From Miscanthus floridulus (taxonomy: Eukaryota > Streptophyta > Magnoliopsida > Poales > Poaceae), in contig NC_089597.1 of the NCBI RefSeq assembly GCF_019320115.1, positions 122,909,485-122,973,484 on the forward strand: a DNA stretch of 64,000 bases, in the 5' to 3' direction. Made by a program: the position numbers and the translations under genes. Every line of letters begins with the position of its first letter. The stretch's first letter is position 1. The notes below the pieces were generated by a model that did not search any database, was not told where the DNA came from, and saw only the letters and a list, made by a program, of their open reading frames with translations. Shown in pieces: positions 21,149 through 32,668 of the stretch.

Positions 21149-24100
21149 ATGGACCGCGGCGGCCACGCGCTGCGCGCGGCGCTGCTGCTGCTGCTCACGC
21201 TGCCGACGATCCCCGTGCCAGCGGCCTGCCCGGCGACGGCGTTCCTGGAGGAGGACGCGATCCTGCGCGCCGTGGGGAGCGCGATGCGCGGCGGCGGCAG
21301 CAAGGGCCCCGCGAACGCGAGCACGAGGCCGCCGCGGGGCGGCGCCGGGAGGCAGCACCGCTACGACGTGGGGTCGTGGAAGGAGGAGATCGCGGGGCTG
21401 GCGGGTCGGCCCGAGCTGGCGGCTTGGCTGCGCCGCGTGCGGCGGCGGATCCACGAGCGGCCCGAGCTGGCGTACGAGGAGGTGGAGACCAGCCGCCTGG
21501 TTCGCGACGAGCTGGACGCGCTGGGCGTCGGGTTCCGCCACCCCGTCGCGCGCACGGGCGTCGTCGCCACGCTCGGCACCGGCCGCCCCCCCGTCGTCGC
21601 GCTCCGCGCCGACATGGACGCGCTGCCCATCCAGGTACGTGTACATGGACGAATTGTTGTTCGTGCTCCTCGCTTCATGCGGCCACCATGCTGCCGCCTT
21701 CTTCCTTCGCCCATAGTAAACTCATCGAAGAACTAATCTTTTCGATTTCTCTTCCTTCGATTTCAAAATTTGAGGCGTGCTAACACAAGAGACTACTACT
21801 AGTGCGTAGTACTTAATCCAGGCACGGGAAATTCTTATCTGACGATTCAAACGATCCCCACGAAATCTCTGCACGATTCAGCTGATCAGCTCATGCGTTA
21901 TTGCCAACACACCGCCCTCTGATTATCCGGAGAGCACAGAAGCGCGTAGGCGTAAGGCTGTTCCTCCGTGTTCCTTTGCTTTGGGGTCGGGTGGTTGCGC
22001 CGCGTACGTAGGCCACCTGGAGGACAGCACACGGACGTCTCATGCTTCCGGTCTTGTGAAAAATGTGATCATCCATCCTTTAGCCTGGCCCTACCTACAG
22101 TGGTCCAGGTCCATCAGCCAGCCCACTTGGTTACTGCTCCAGTGGTCCTCGCGATAAAACACTCTCGTGCTCGTGCAAACACAGACACCGCACGATGCAA
22201 TGGAGACAGAGGGTATGCTGCCTGTTGAGCTCGTCAGTCCTGAGTCTTGATGCTCAGGCTCAGCGGCTGTGGTCACGGGTCACCGAATCTCGGAGAGATC
22301 ATTCACGGCCACCGCACGCCCATCACTGACACAGACACATGGGGAAAAAGAAAGGGCTTTCTGGTTTCTTGCCCGAAATGGCATCAGTCGTTGGTAAACC
22401 CGGGGGTAAGCACACCGATTTCGCCCGCGGGAGAGTCGATCCGCCTGACTGCCCAGAACGGGCAGTTTTTCATCTTTTACGCCCAAAAGCTCGAGGACGA
22501 CGAGGCCGCTTTCTCACGATCTCCGGTTGTCCGCTCATCCAGCTGCCCGTTCCATCCAGGCTCGGCCTCGGCATGGAAGATTTCACTTGCCTGACGACGC
22601 GTCCGTGCCGTGCGTGTGTGTGGTTGTTGCAGGAGGCGGTGGAGTGGGAGCACAAGAGCCGGGTCCCCGGGAAGATGCACGCGTGCGGGCACGACGCGCA
22701 TGTCGCCATGCTCCTCGGCGCCGCCAGCATCCTCAAGTCTCGCGAGCACCAACTCAAGGTACGCCGCCCTACGGCGCCACGCCACACCCTCTTTTCAGTT
22801 TCAGACCCTCTAATTGTACTTGTTTAATACAATTGATATCAGTGCCTTTTTAAACTTTGTCAAATTTAAAATGGGTTTTCTCACCAAAAGTTTCAGGTGA
22901 CTGATGGTTAAGCTAACCATCAGTCACCTAATCTCACGGCTGCCCACAGCTACGGCAGCTTGTTCGTTTGATCGTAAACGATCGTAAATTTCCAGTCTGA
23001 ACAGTATTTTTCTCTCACACTGTTAGAAGATGGCCGTACGGCGACCCGCAAAAGAAACGGCAATAATTGCCTTGCTTGCTACTACTCCGTAGTAGAAGCA
23101 TGGGCACCGTAGTTCCTTTCCGTGGCCCGAAAACGCAGCAGAAGCATGGGCACCGTGCGCTTGATCGCCAGGTGCAGGTGCAGTCTCTAGTCCCAAGGGC
23201 TCATGGCCGTGCTCGGGCGCATGGCCGCCGTCGTGCTGCAATCGTGCTGTACAGATTCACGCAGAAGGCAGAACGATACATCGACGGCCTGCACTTGGTG
23301 CTGCACGAGAGCCACGGTACAGCAGTTTTTTTCCCGTCGACTGACGGATAAGCAGGATAGCAGGCAACTGCTATTGAATAATTCTGAAAAATAAAATGGT
23401 TTGACTTGGCACGACACCAAAATTGCTTCTTTTCTTGGACATACGGAGAATAATACCCTTCCATTCACTCAATCAGCACCTGCTGCAGTGCATGCATGCA
23501 AGCAAGCATATATCTCCTGCGTTTCAGACGTCCAGAGACGCTCGTTCGTAGACGTAGCTTTCGTCCAGGCACGGAGCCAGTGGTGGGGCTAGGGGGCTCC
23601 AGCCCCCCTACCGCTCGCGAGCAAGCGAAGCCTCGTAGAGCCACCGTCTGAAATTTCAGCTGTAGATGTACAGGTAGGAGAGGCTGAGATTTGCTGAACC
23701 TCTTTTCTTGCTAATTGCCGTTCTTTAGCCTCTCCTAAAATTTTTTCTAGCTTCGTCCCTGCTTTCGTCCCTGTGGACACCACTCTGCACCCGCCCATCC
23801 CATCTCAGCATTCTTTCTTTCTTTCTACTTGAAAACGTGATATGAATTTTGGTCGCTAGATTTCGCTTTTCGGGGGAAAAGCCGTGGGCAAAATGATAGT
23901 TTAAGACGAGCGCCCAAAGTGCAGAAATGATGTGCCACCACACTCTGATACCGGGGTGATGATCCATAGCCCATTGTTGTGGCAGTGGCATCATGCAAAT
24001 GTCAGCCTCATGAGTCGTACCAGTAAGCACCAGTTCTAATTCTTTTGAGATCTCAATTCTTTTCCCCACGTGCTCCTGAACACTCGCAATGATCAGCGCA

Positions 24101-26062
24101 CACTGTCACTGATGCGTGTGCTCTGCTCTCGCGGCTGCAGCCACTCCGTCCGTGTTATAGTAACTTGCACCTTTTATTTAGGCTTTATTAGTGCTGCATC
24201 AAGGAAAAAGTTGTTCCATCTGCACAGCGTTTGTTTCTTTCAATTGTTGCAGTTGTGCTGTTGGGCACGACACTCCTTGGTTCAGTCCTTTTGAAGCATC
24301 GGATGCTAGTGCCTCCTGATCAGTGATGAGTGTGGTCTTGGCATTTCTTACTGTGACCTCTGAAAAGAATCGGTGGAGAAACTTCTTTGTGCCACGATTT
24401 TAGGCTTTTGCCAGCATTGACATGAGCTAGATACTATCCTACCAGGATAATCATGTCGGAAGGATTGAGTTCTTTGCATAGGGGCTGTTTGGAAGGCTGG
24501 TTTTAAGCCTAAAACCAGTGTAAAAAACAGGTCTGCAAAATTTTACAATCTAGATCTAAAATGTCTGCTTGGATGGACGGTAACAGGTATAATTTTACAA
24601 CAGTATTATGCCTTTCCACTTGGAAAATAAAAATCGTGTCCGTCGGCCACATTAAAAATACGACGGATGTCGTGCTCGACCGAGCGCGCTATCCTTCAGC
24701 CCATCAGGGAGAAATTGTGTGCTTGACTGCTCATGGTCAGAGGAATGGTCTTCGATTGATTTTTCTTGCTGCTATTGTTGTTTCAGAATTTACCCAAACA
24801 ATAATTTACAGGGGAATGATATTCCGGTTGTCTTCTTGTGCACAAGAAATTACAGGTGGAAGTAGATTACAGATGAAATAATTTACAAAACTCCCAAACA
24901 GGGCCTTAGCGGTTCACACAAAACGGCTGTGAAAGTCAGATGCTGATATTTTGACTGGCTGGTTCCTGGGGAAGGGAGACTTGCTTGTTTCTGTACCTCC
25001 AGAGCTGTCTCTTCAGTCTCTTTTTTGAAACTGTACAGATAGAAAAAAAAAACATGGTCAGGGTAATTGGTCTAATCCAATTTCTACGTTTCAGTATTGA
25101 AGTCGGTGCAGAAAATACTCCTAGGTGCAGTGCAGCAGCTCCTACTCCTAGACTGAGTGACGTTTTAGTATACGTTTCAGGGCACAGTGAAGCTTCTGTT
25201 CCAGCCGGCGGAGGAGTCAGGGTGCGGCGCGAAGAGGATGATCGACGACGGCGCACTTGACGGCGTGGAGGCCATCTTCGCCGTACACGTGTCGCACCAG
25301 CACCCGACGTCCGTCATCGGGTCCAGGACGGGGGCTCTCCTCGCCGGCTGCGGCTTCTTCAAGGCCGTCGTACGCGGCAGCGGCGACAAGGGTCCGCGCC
25401 GGGCCGACCCCGTCCTGGCCGCCGCATCCACCATCATCAGCTTGCAGAGCATCGTCTCCCGCGAGGCGGACCCGCTGGACTCGCAGGTGGTCTCGGTGGC
25501 ACTGGTAAACGGCAGCGAGATCGAGATCCAGCAAGCGGCCGCGGCTGGGGCGGCGCAGCCTCAGGAGCTGGAGCTGGTGCTGGGCGGCACGTTCCGCGCC
25601 TTCTCAAACGCGAGCTTCTACCAGCTGCGGCGACGGATCGAGGAGGTGATCACGGCGCAGTCGCGGGTGCACGGGTGCGCGGCGTCCGTGGACTTCTTCG
25701 AGGACCAGAGCTTCTACCCGCCGACGGTGAACGACGCGCGCATGTACGGCCACGTGCGGCGCGTGGCGTCGCAGCTGCTGGGCGGCGCCGCGTACCGCGA
25801 CGTGCCGCCCATGATGGGCGCCGAGGACTTCTCCTTCTACTCGCAGGCGGTGCCCGCCGGGTTCTACTACATCGGGGTGCGCAACGAGACGCTGGGGTCC
25901 GTGCACACGGGACACTCCCCGTACTTCATGATCGACGAGGACGTGCTCCCCACCGGCGCCGCCGTCCACGCCGCCATCGCCGAGAGGTTCCTCGCCGACC
26001 ACGCCTCCCTCATGGGCGCCGCCTCCGACGACGACGACACGGGCGACAAGCAGGAGATGTAG
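21149..26062 (+). CDS. ILR1-like IAA-amino acid amidohydrolase (peptidase M20D)
   Basis: Metallohydrolase of the plant ILR1/IAR3/ILL family, which cleaves auxin (and jasmonate) amino-acid conjugates to release the free hormone, usually in the ER. Three exons in phase 0 with GT-AG introns, 21149-21634, 22633-22758 and 25181-26062, encode 497 residues. Residues 1-29 look like a signal peptide ([20 protein letters not shown]). The catalytic domain starts near residue 85 ([19 protein letters not shown]). Metal-site residues seen: Asp in [12 protein letters not shown], Cys and His in [17 protein letters not shown], Glu in [15 protein letters not shown], His in [11 protein letters not shown], and the C-terminal His in TGHSPYF. 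Two family motifs are altered. The usual GGHAAxPHxxxDP block reads [12 protein letters not shown] and lacks its His, and the FNVIPDS segment before GGTFRAF is replaced by an Ala/Gln-rich stretch. The C-terminus (GDKQEM) has no KDEL-type ER signal. Intron 2 (2.4 kb) holds several transposons. Confidence 0.88.
22895..22929. repeat. Perfect 16-bp inverted repeat with a 3-base loop in intron 2
   Basis: AGGTGACTGATGGTTA, then AGC, then the exact reverse complement of the first arm. It could fold as a cruciform or RNA hairpin. It may be the remnant of a small foldback element. Confidence 0.8.
23566..23761. mobile_element. hAT-type MITE in intron 2 of the amidohydrolase gene (196 bp)
   Basis: It starts CAGGCACGGAGCCAG and ends CTAGCTTCGTCCCTG, 15-bp inverted ends with three mismatches. 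It is flanked by a perfect 8-bp direct repeat CTTTCGTC at 23558-23565 and 23762-23769, the target-site size of hAT elements. It has no coding capacity. Confidence 0.85.
24481..24905. mobile_element. Tourist-like (PIF/Harbinger) MITE in intron 2 (425 bp)
   Basis: The ends GGGGCTGTTTGGAAG and CTCCCAAACAGGGCC are inverted. The flanks ATA (24478-24480) and TTA (24906-24908) are close to a TTA target duplication. The ends resemble those of the full-length element at 7425-14825. There is no gene inside. Confidence 0.6.
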
Positions 26063-26834
26063 ACCGGCCACGAGCCCGGCTAGTGGTGGGTCTGCTCGCC
26101 CGACCGACGTCGGTCGCCTGGCGGATGGTTTTGATCGAGGCGCACGGTAGGAACTGGTGGGGATTTGGCCGATCGCTCGGGCGTCTCCAAGGGCGTCGGC
26201 TGGTGTTGGAACACGGGCTCGGGTTGGTTTAGTTTTTGTGGCCGACGGGCTCTTGGCGGTGGTCGACCGATCCGCGGGCGTGACGTGCCGGCGGTTCGGG
26301 GTTTTTTTCCCGTGTTCCGTTTGAGCGAGCAAGGTGCCATACGTGACGGACGGGCGGTGGGCGCGTGTGTAAAACACCTGGAAAATGTAGCAAGCATGCT
26401 GGTGCTGTTGCAGATATTGGCTGCTCTACATACGTGGTTTTTGCCCCTTGGTTGGGATTTCTTGGAGACTGATTGTAACACCTGCCTTTTGATAGCAGGA
26501 TCTCTTGCTGCCAGTCTAGCACGCATGTTTCTACAGTTTCCTCTTTATTATTGTTATACACATGATGATGCTATGCTATGCATGCTGGGGCGCGTATGAT
26601 TTACTGGGCCTGGGTGATAAACTGGACGGAGAAGAACTGAGAACGTATTGGGCCCAAAGTGGTCGCGCGTGCAAACCAACGACCCATCAACTAATCATTC
26701 TCTAGCCTGGTTTTGCTCACTGTGGAGAATCTACGCATTCTATCTGTGAAATAAAAATATTCTGAGTTGAATTTAAGAGCCCCTTTAGAACGCTAAAATT
26801 GAACATTTGGATGGAGTACATAAAAAATATAGGC

Positions 26835-26877
<43 letters not shown>

Positions 26878-27162
26878 GAAAATTCCATTAGATTCGACCT
26901 ATTGGTAGAATTCCTCTAAAAAAATTATATGAAACAATCCATTCCACGGGGATTTCATAGAATTTGTAGGGATCCGATCCTTTGTTCCGTAGGTTTCATA
27001 ATAAGTTTTGCATTAGGATTTAAATCCTTTCAATTCCTCTATTTTTCTTTTGTTCAACAAAAGAGGGCCCAACCCTATAATTACAGTGTTCGAAAATAAT
27101 GAATGGTCATGAAGGTGAACCGAAAGATTTGCAGCTCTCCTACCCATGAGATCAATAATACA
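26063..27162. other. 3' region of the amidohydrolase gene and non-coding spacer
   Basis: GC-rich sequence directly after the stop codon, to about 26350, is presumably 3' UTR; it is open in several frames without domains. A (GA)19 dinucleotide run lies at 26837-26874. No other gene is seen. Confidence 0.45.
26837..26874. repeat. (GA)19 microsatellite
   Basis: Uninterrupted GA dinucleotide run of 38 bases, likely polymorphic. Confidence 0.95.
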
Positions 27163-27295
27163 GCGGCCCCGTTCGGCTTACCTTAAATCTGGCGTGTTCA
27201 GCTTCTTTTTTCAGCCGAAACTGTGTTTTTCTTTCATAACATTTCAACCATAATAGTATTTTTCAGCCAAGTTTCAACAAGCCGAACGGGACCGC
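27163..27295. mobile_element. MITE with GCGGCCCCGTTCGGCTT ends (133 bp)
   Basis: The left end GCGGCCCCGTTCGGCTT and the right end AAGCCGAACGGGACCGC are inverted with one mismatch. The interior carries repeated TTTTTCAGCC..AAGTTTCAAC motifs. The same family appears at 18331-18437, and more distantly at 22964-23022 and 32526-32668. Confidence 0.75.
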
Positions 27296-27545
27296 TATCC
27301 CAAAGAAGACACAAGCACAATTGGAGGTGCCGCAGGGATCAATAGAAATTAGGCTCCGTGTGGAGCTTCCACCAGTTTATAGGAGCCAAGGTGGATCCAA
27401 AAATAGCAGCTTCACCATGTTCCCAGTTTAGTTTTTTTGTTTAGAAGAGAGAAGCGAAAAATATCTTAACCTGAAAATGGTACCGTGGCAATGAGCCAAA
27501 AACCCTTTGGCACGAGACTTTGTATTTAGGTCATACTAGGTAGTG

Positions 27546-28204
27546 TGTTCGTGTGATGCTACGGGACAACTAAATTTTTTGTACTAAAAACACACGGATC
27601 GCATTATAAGATAATAATACTGTTAAATTAAATACCGACCTCAAAGTGACATTTAATTCAAAAAGCAAAGTTTGTGAAATTAACACAGTCACGGAGAGCG
27701 CGACGTCGCAGGCTCACAAACTCTATTGTATAGATTTTTTCGTGATACGGCTAAGATAATATTTTATATCGGCAAAAAGAATTCTATGATATCCATTTCT
27801 TTTATACGCCAATAAATTCATAAATAAGTTCCGCTGCATCTCCATATAATCATATACACATAGGTTCAAGTATATATGCAAATAGGTTCATGCCCGTGCG
27901 TTGCTACGGGATAGCTAAACTTTTGTACTAAAAACACACGGATCGTACGATAAGATAACAATACTATAAAAGTATATGACCGACGTTAAAGTGACATTTA
28001 ATCTAAAAAGTTAAGTTCGTGAAATTTACACAGTCACAGAGAGCATGGCGTCGCAGGCTCACAAACTCTATTGTGTAGATCTTTCCGTGATGCGGCTAAA
28101 ATCATTTTTTATACCGGCATGAAGAGATTTTCGATATCCATTTATTTTGTGCGCCAACAAATCCATGAATAAGTTCCACCACATCTCCATACCATCATGT
28201 ACAC
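27546..28204. repeat. Tandem duplication of a unit of about 345 bp
   Basis: Copy 1 (about 27546-27890) and copy 2 (about 27891-28204) share CTACGGGA, TTGTACTAAAAACACACGGATCG, AGTGACATTTAAT, GTCGCAGGCTCACAAACTC and CGTGAT.CGGCTAA in the same order with scattered substitutions. The opening CCCGTGCGTTGCTACGGG of copy 2 is a short near-palindrome. Origin unknown; possibly a non-autonomous transposon with duplicated internal units. Confidence 0.75.
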
Positions 28205-28214
28205 GGCGCTGGCA

Positions 28215-28335
28215 AGCGAATTAGCCACAACTTATGTAATTAGTTTTATAATTAGCTCATGTTTAGTCCTTCTAATTGATATCTAAAAATTCAATGTGAC
28301 ATGGACTAAAGTTTAGTCCTAGGATCCAAACACCT
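28215..28335. mobile_element. Right-half fragment of the ACTAATTAG MITE family
   Basis: It contains TATGTAATTAGTTTTATAATTAGCTC and GGACTAAAGTTTAGTCCTAGGATCCAAACAC, which match the right side of the copies at 15084 and 30813. The left half is absent. Confidence 0.5.
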
Positions 28336-28649
28336 CATGACTCTCGACTCCTGCTGGCTGCTCACTTGCACCACCATGCTTATGTGTCTGCACGTATATA
28401 CTCTAATGCCAAAACGTCTAAGATGGTCTTTATAGTCCACCCTTTGAAAATATCATAACTTTAAGGTTGTTATTTGTGTATGCTGTAGGATTGGGATGCT
28501 TTACACTGATCCATGAGGGTGTTCATCAGAGTCGAAATTTTTTATGCCATTATGATGTCTAAGTTTACCAATCAGACAGAGACAAACTTGATTGTTAAAA
28601 TATTTTCAACACTGCTTTCATATGCTCTCTTTACCCTAAAATAGAATTC

Positions 28650-28882
28650 ATTCTCGTTTCCTGAGAAGATAACTTTTTTTTAACTTCGATCAATTATATA
28701 TAAAAGAATATTAATATTTATAATACATAATTAGTATCATTACATAGAACATTAAATATATTTTCATAATAAACTTATTTGGAGATATAAATGTTGCACG
28801 TGTTTTTTACAAACCTAGTCAAAGTTGAAAAAGTTTGACCTGCACATATCCCATAACGACTTATATTTTGGGGCAGAGGAAG
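28650..28882. mobile_element. Stowaway-like MITE, right end preserved
   Basis: The right part reads CCTAGTCAAAGTTGAAAAAGTTTGACC, then CATAACGACTTATATTTTGGGGCAGAGGAAGTA, the usual right end of cereal Stowaway elements, followed by TA. The left end is not clear. Confidence 0.5.
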
Positions 28883-28989
28883 TATATGCTAATGTGAGTA
28901 GTCAACTGGAAGTCGTGATGAACACAACAATACTTTCATATTATATGCTAATAGGAGCACGAAGAAACGCAGGGGAATGGACCTATATG

Positions 28990-29669
28990 CTAATGGTGGG
29001 AATATTCGTTTAGGAAATTACAAAAGGTTTACTAGTCTCACCATGTATAACCTGCACATTTTTTATTTGGCACCACTGATGTTCTCAATGTGCAGCCACT
29101 TTTTAATTTTAGGTCTGCATGCTGGAAACACTAAAATTAAGGGCCAACCTCATTGAGTCGTCTTGCTTAATCTTTGCCGATTGTCTTGCTTGAGCTTTGC
29201 GAACAAATTATATGACTGGCAAAGACTAACACATAAAGGGGTAGAAGTTGCAAGAATAAAGCTACGTGGCCTACTATGCACCCCACCTAAATTTAATACC
29301 CTCCAAATTATGGACAATACCATAGGAACTGTTGTAACCGACATGTTAACTCCATCATGTAGTACACCTAAATATTGAACATGCACATGCATAGTTTTTC
29401 ATCATAGAATATATTTTGTCCTATGAGACAACATACTTTTTTCTAAGTGACAGCAGAGAGCCCCAAAATATTAGACAGAAACTCTCATTTTACTATCTCT
29501 GCATCTGCTAAAAATTTAACTGAAGTTTAGTTAATCCATAGAATAATTTGGATTGTGCCTTTTGTACTGCCCCAACAATTCTTTTACCAAGCATATACAA
29601 AATCTAGTTAACAACATTTAATCCACAATCAAAATTCATTACCTTGGTATCCGAGGATCATAATATAGA
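28990..29669. other. Non-coding AT-rich spacer
   Basis: No gene or well-defined repeat is recognised. Confidence 0.4.
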
Positions 29670-29942
29670 AGGTTTGCCGAATGCCTGAGATTTGACACTC
29701 GGTAAACGCGTCGTGACCGTTTCCACTCCGTCACGTTATTTTTTTCGTCGAGTGTCGTTTTCAGCTCTCGACAAAGTCTTTGTCGAGTGCCCGATAGAAA
29801 ACACTCGCCAAAGAGCTGTTTACCGACACTGTAGATGCCGTGTGCTGTTTGTCGAGTGTTACGCTCGACAAATCTTTTGCAAGTGTTTTTTGGCTTTGCC
29901 GAGTGCATGTGGCACACAGCAAAGCGACTGTTTCCGGTAGTG
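29670..29942. mobile_element. CACTA (En/Spm-type) transposon end
   Basis: The right terminus reads CTGTTTCCGGTAGTG, the reverse complement of a CACTA terminus. The segment holds many subterminal repeats of TTGTCGAGTG, TTGCCGAGTG and CTCGACAAA in both orientations, typical of grass CACTA elements. The left end and any transposase are missing, so it is a deletion derivative or fragment. Confidence 0.7.
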
Positions 29943-30812
29943 GTAGTGACCTGTAGCACAACTAGTAACCTGGCACGTCGACGATAATTGTGTAGGAAAA
30001 GTAAATTTGACATTCTACATGCTATTGAGACATATCTTTGGCTTAACTGCAGTTGCTTCAGCTTTCTCCCACACAAATTCTACAACAAGCTAAGGTGCAC
30101 CAGAAGCCACTGCATCATAGTCTGAAAGGAGCTGCAACATTTACACACACAAAAAATAATTATCCTATTGAAACTAACAAATTGCAAAATCTTATGTTGA
30201 ATTCTGTTGAATTACTCCATAAAAATCTCACACTGTGCTCTTGGATTGGTACATATCAATGAAGATCTCTTCCCATGTTGCTTGAAAAGACAATCTACAG
30301 ACTACACCAATATGCAAAAAATCCACAACTTAGAGATTCTGTTTTTTTTCTCAAACAAGCATATTTAGTCCAATCATCTATGACTATTAGGACCTATGAT
30401 GTTCCAAACTTTTCAACTACCACTACTGTTCTAGCTCCAGCCCTGCTTATTAGATGTGAAAAGTTCTGAAGGTCTACCCTTCAGAAAACTACAAATATGA
30501 TAGAAAATGCAGAGTGCAACTAATATCTAGATGTGTCCATTCTTAGTGCCACAAATGTTGCTTAAGTTTCATCAACATGCTCTATTTTTCTTGTGTGAAG
30601 CTGACGATTCAGTTTTGCTATACTTCACTTTGCATAGCACTATATTCCCTCCTCCCTCCCTCTCTCTCTCGTGTTAGAAACTTAAACTGCAGTATGCGTA
30701 ACTAAAGGTTTATGTGCCTCTGCTGGATCAATTATTGTTGGTTGAAAGGCTTTCATTGATGAGGCCTGATCAATTGTGTCTCAAGTATAGAGTTCAATAA
30801 TTTCTTTTGTAA
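29943..30812. other. Non-coding spacer
   Basis: AT-rich, with a short CT-rich run near 30650-30670. No gene is seen. Confidence 0.4.
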
Positions 30813-31158
30813 GGGGCTGTTTGGTTTCTTCCCCTCCTCCTAAAATTCCTGTCACATCGAATATTTGGACACATGCATGGAGTATTAAATATAAACTAAT
30901 TACGAAACTAATTGCACAACTTGCGACTAATTTGTGAGACGAATCTTTTAAGCCTAATTAGTCCATGATTTGACAATGTGGTGCTACAGTAAACATGTGC
31001 TAATGATAGATTAATTAGGCTTAAAAAATTCGTCTCGGAAATTAGCCTCCATCTATGTAATTAGTTTTGTAATTAATTTATATTTAATGCTCTTTATTAA
31101 CCTCTAAACATTCGATGTGACATAAATTTTAGGAGCGCCTAAAGAACCAAACACCCCC
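30813..31158. mobile_element. Tourist-like MITE with TAA target duplication (346 bp)
   Basis: The left end GGGGCTGTTTGGTTTCTT and the right end AAGAACCAAACACCCCC are inverted. TAA flanks both sides (30810-30812 and 31159-31161). The core has an internal inverted repeat: TGTGAGACGAATCTTTTAAG against CTTAAAAAATTCGTCTCG. It is the best preserved member of the family listed at 15084. Its ends and target site match those of the autonomous-looking PIF/Harbinger element at 7425. Confidence 0.8.
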
Positions 31159-31409
31159 TAAGAGGAAAAAGAACTGCACAGATCAAGTAGCAAAGAAAAT
31201 CAGAATAATATATACCTCCAGGCAAGGAAAGAAATGTATAAGATATAAGATTCTTTGAAGAACAGTAGTATTTTAAAAATTCATATCATGTTTTGAACAT
31301 TTCTGTTAGGCCAATAATCTCATCCAAGAATGAGTTTTCTTCGATGCAAATAAAAGACATGAATTAAAGTATCTGATATAGCTTGGAAATAAACTGTTGA
31401 ATGTTTCCT

Positions 31410-31690
31410 ATACAGCTCATGATTGTTTCCTTCGATGCATGATTATTTCCTTTCATGCACGTGGCCTCAACCAGTAATAGGGTTTACGTGCATTTTAGGG
31501 ACGTCTGTTCCATGCATGTTTCCTTCCATGCACGTGGCATCATGTTAATTGTATTTTAGGGACGTTTGTTCCATGCATCCGGTTTACGTGGAGATGAAAA
31601 ATATCTGACCAAGCGAGAGAGGGGCACAGCATGATTGTTTCCTTACATGCATGATTATTGTTTCCTTTCATGTATGTGGTCTCAGGTAAT
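31410..31690. repeat. Cluster of TTTCCTT(C/T)CATGCACGTGG-type repeats
   Basis: At least five short copies of GTTTCCTT.CATGCA, several extending into CACGTGG (a G-box-like core), and two copies of ATTTTAGGGACGT(C/T)TGTTCCATGCAT at about 31493 and 31552. The cause is unknown; it looks like short-range duplication. No gene is adjacent. Confidence 0.55.
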
Positions 31691-32525
31691 CGATTTGTTT
31701 CTTTCAAAGCAGGCGGGGATCGCAGGGATGACAGTTTTTTTTATCGCGCGGGTTATCGCACGACCGGAAGGGAGGAGCGATCAAAAAAAAAGTCGCACCA
31801 AAACATTGTCTTACTTTTGTTCTTTTTAGTTATAGGAGAGGAATATCTGGGCCACTTGCCTTAAACCCGCATCTAACCTTTGAGAACGTGGTTCTCAGGT
31901 TAAAAAAAATGCAAACCAAGCCGGAAACATGCCCCACATGAAGGGAGACGGACGAGGATTCAGAAATAGCGGCGCGCTCGTCTTCCACACCCTGCACTAC
32001 TGCGCGCTCAGAACCGGCCAGGAGCAAGAGCAAGGATGGCGGGACGCCGGACGCTGGCGGGCGCGCCTGGCCCTGGTTTCGTCGGTCGTCGCCCCCCTCT
32101 CCTCTCCTTGCTCGGAACAGAAAAGATCCACCTCACACCTCTCTCTCTCTCTCTCCCTAGCACGGTGCTGGGTTGAGAGCGGCGAGGCAGTGACGGACTG
32201 ACGACATGTGACGCACCACGCAGGGCAGGCGCGAGGTGGACGTACGGCTCCGGTGCGAGTCCTCCTACCTGCCGCCACGAGCTCATGTGCGCCCCATGCT
32301 GTTGCCCCTTTGTTTCGACCACTCAGTCACCCGCAGGGCCGCAACCACAAGCCCCGAGCCCCAGCACGTACGCACTGTCACCCCATCCGCATGAGCACCC
32401 AGAAAAAGATCCAGCAAAGATGAACCAAAGCTGGTGGTCTGGTACCAGGTCGTCCTGTGATGTGCCGAGAGCTCATCAATGGATCATGGATCCACCTATG
32501 GATCCACCTTTTTGCTTTGCAGCAG
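31691..32525. other. Non-coding, partly GC-rich spacer
   Basis: Overlapping short frames at 31929-32423 have no recognisable domain. A CT run (CTCTCTCTCTCTCCC) lies near 32143. No gene is supported. Confidence 0.4.
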
Positions 32526-32668
32526 TAGTTGGACTCAGCCTATTCGTTTCAGCTTATTTGCTCGTATCTGGCTTATAATCTATGGCTTGAACAATATTTT
32601 ACTCTCACACTACATCAGTCAGCCGTACTTTCAACCATAGCTTATAAGTCGATTCAGCCGAAACAATC
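32526..32668. mobile_element. Small MITE with CCTATTCGTTTCAGCTTA-type ends
   Basis: The left part reads CCTATTCGTTTCAGCTTATTTG and the right part CTTATAAGTCGATTCAGCCGAAACAATCAGG, imperfect inverted ends. The middle carries AATATTTTACTCTCACAC, as in the GCCGAACGG family. Confidence 0.55.

Noticed and set aside
20785..21783. Plus-strand ORF of 332 codons overlapping exon 1 of the amidohydrolase
   Set aside because: Wrong frame relative to the conserved M20 domain; Arg/Ala-rich shadow.
31410..31690. CRISPR-like array
   Set aside because: Repeats are short, irregular in spacing and degenerate, and the genome is a plant nuclear genome.
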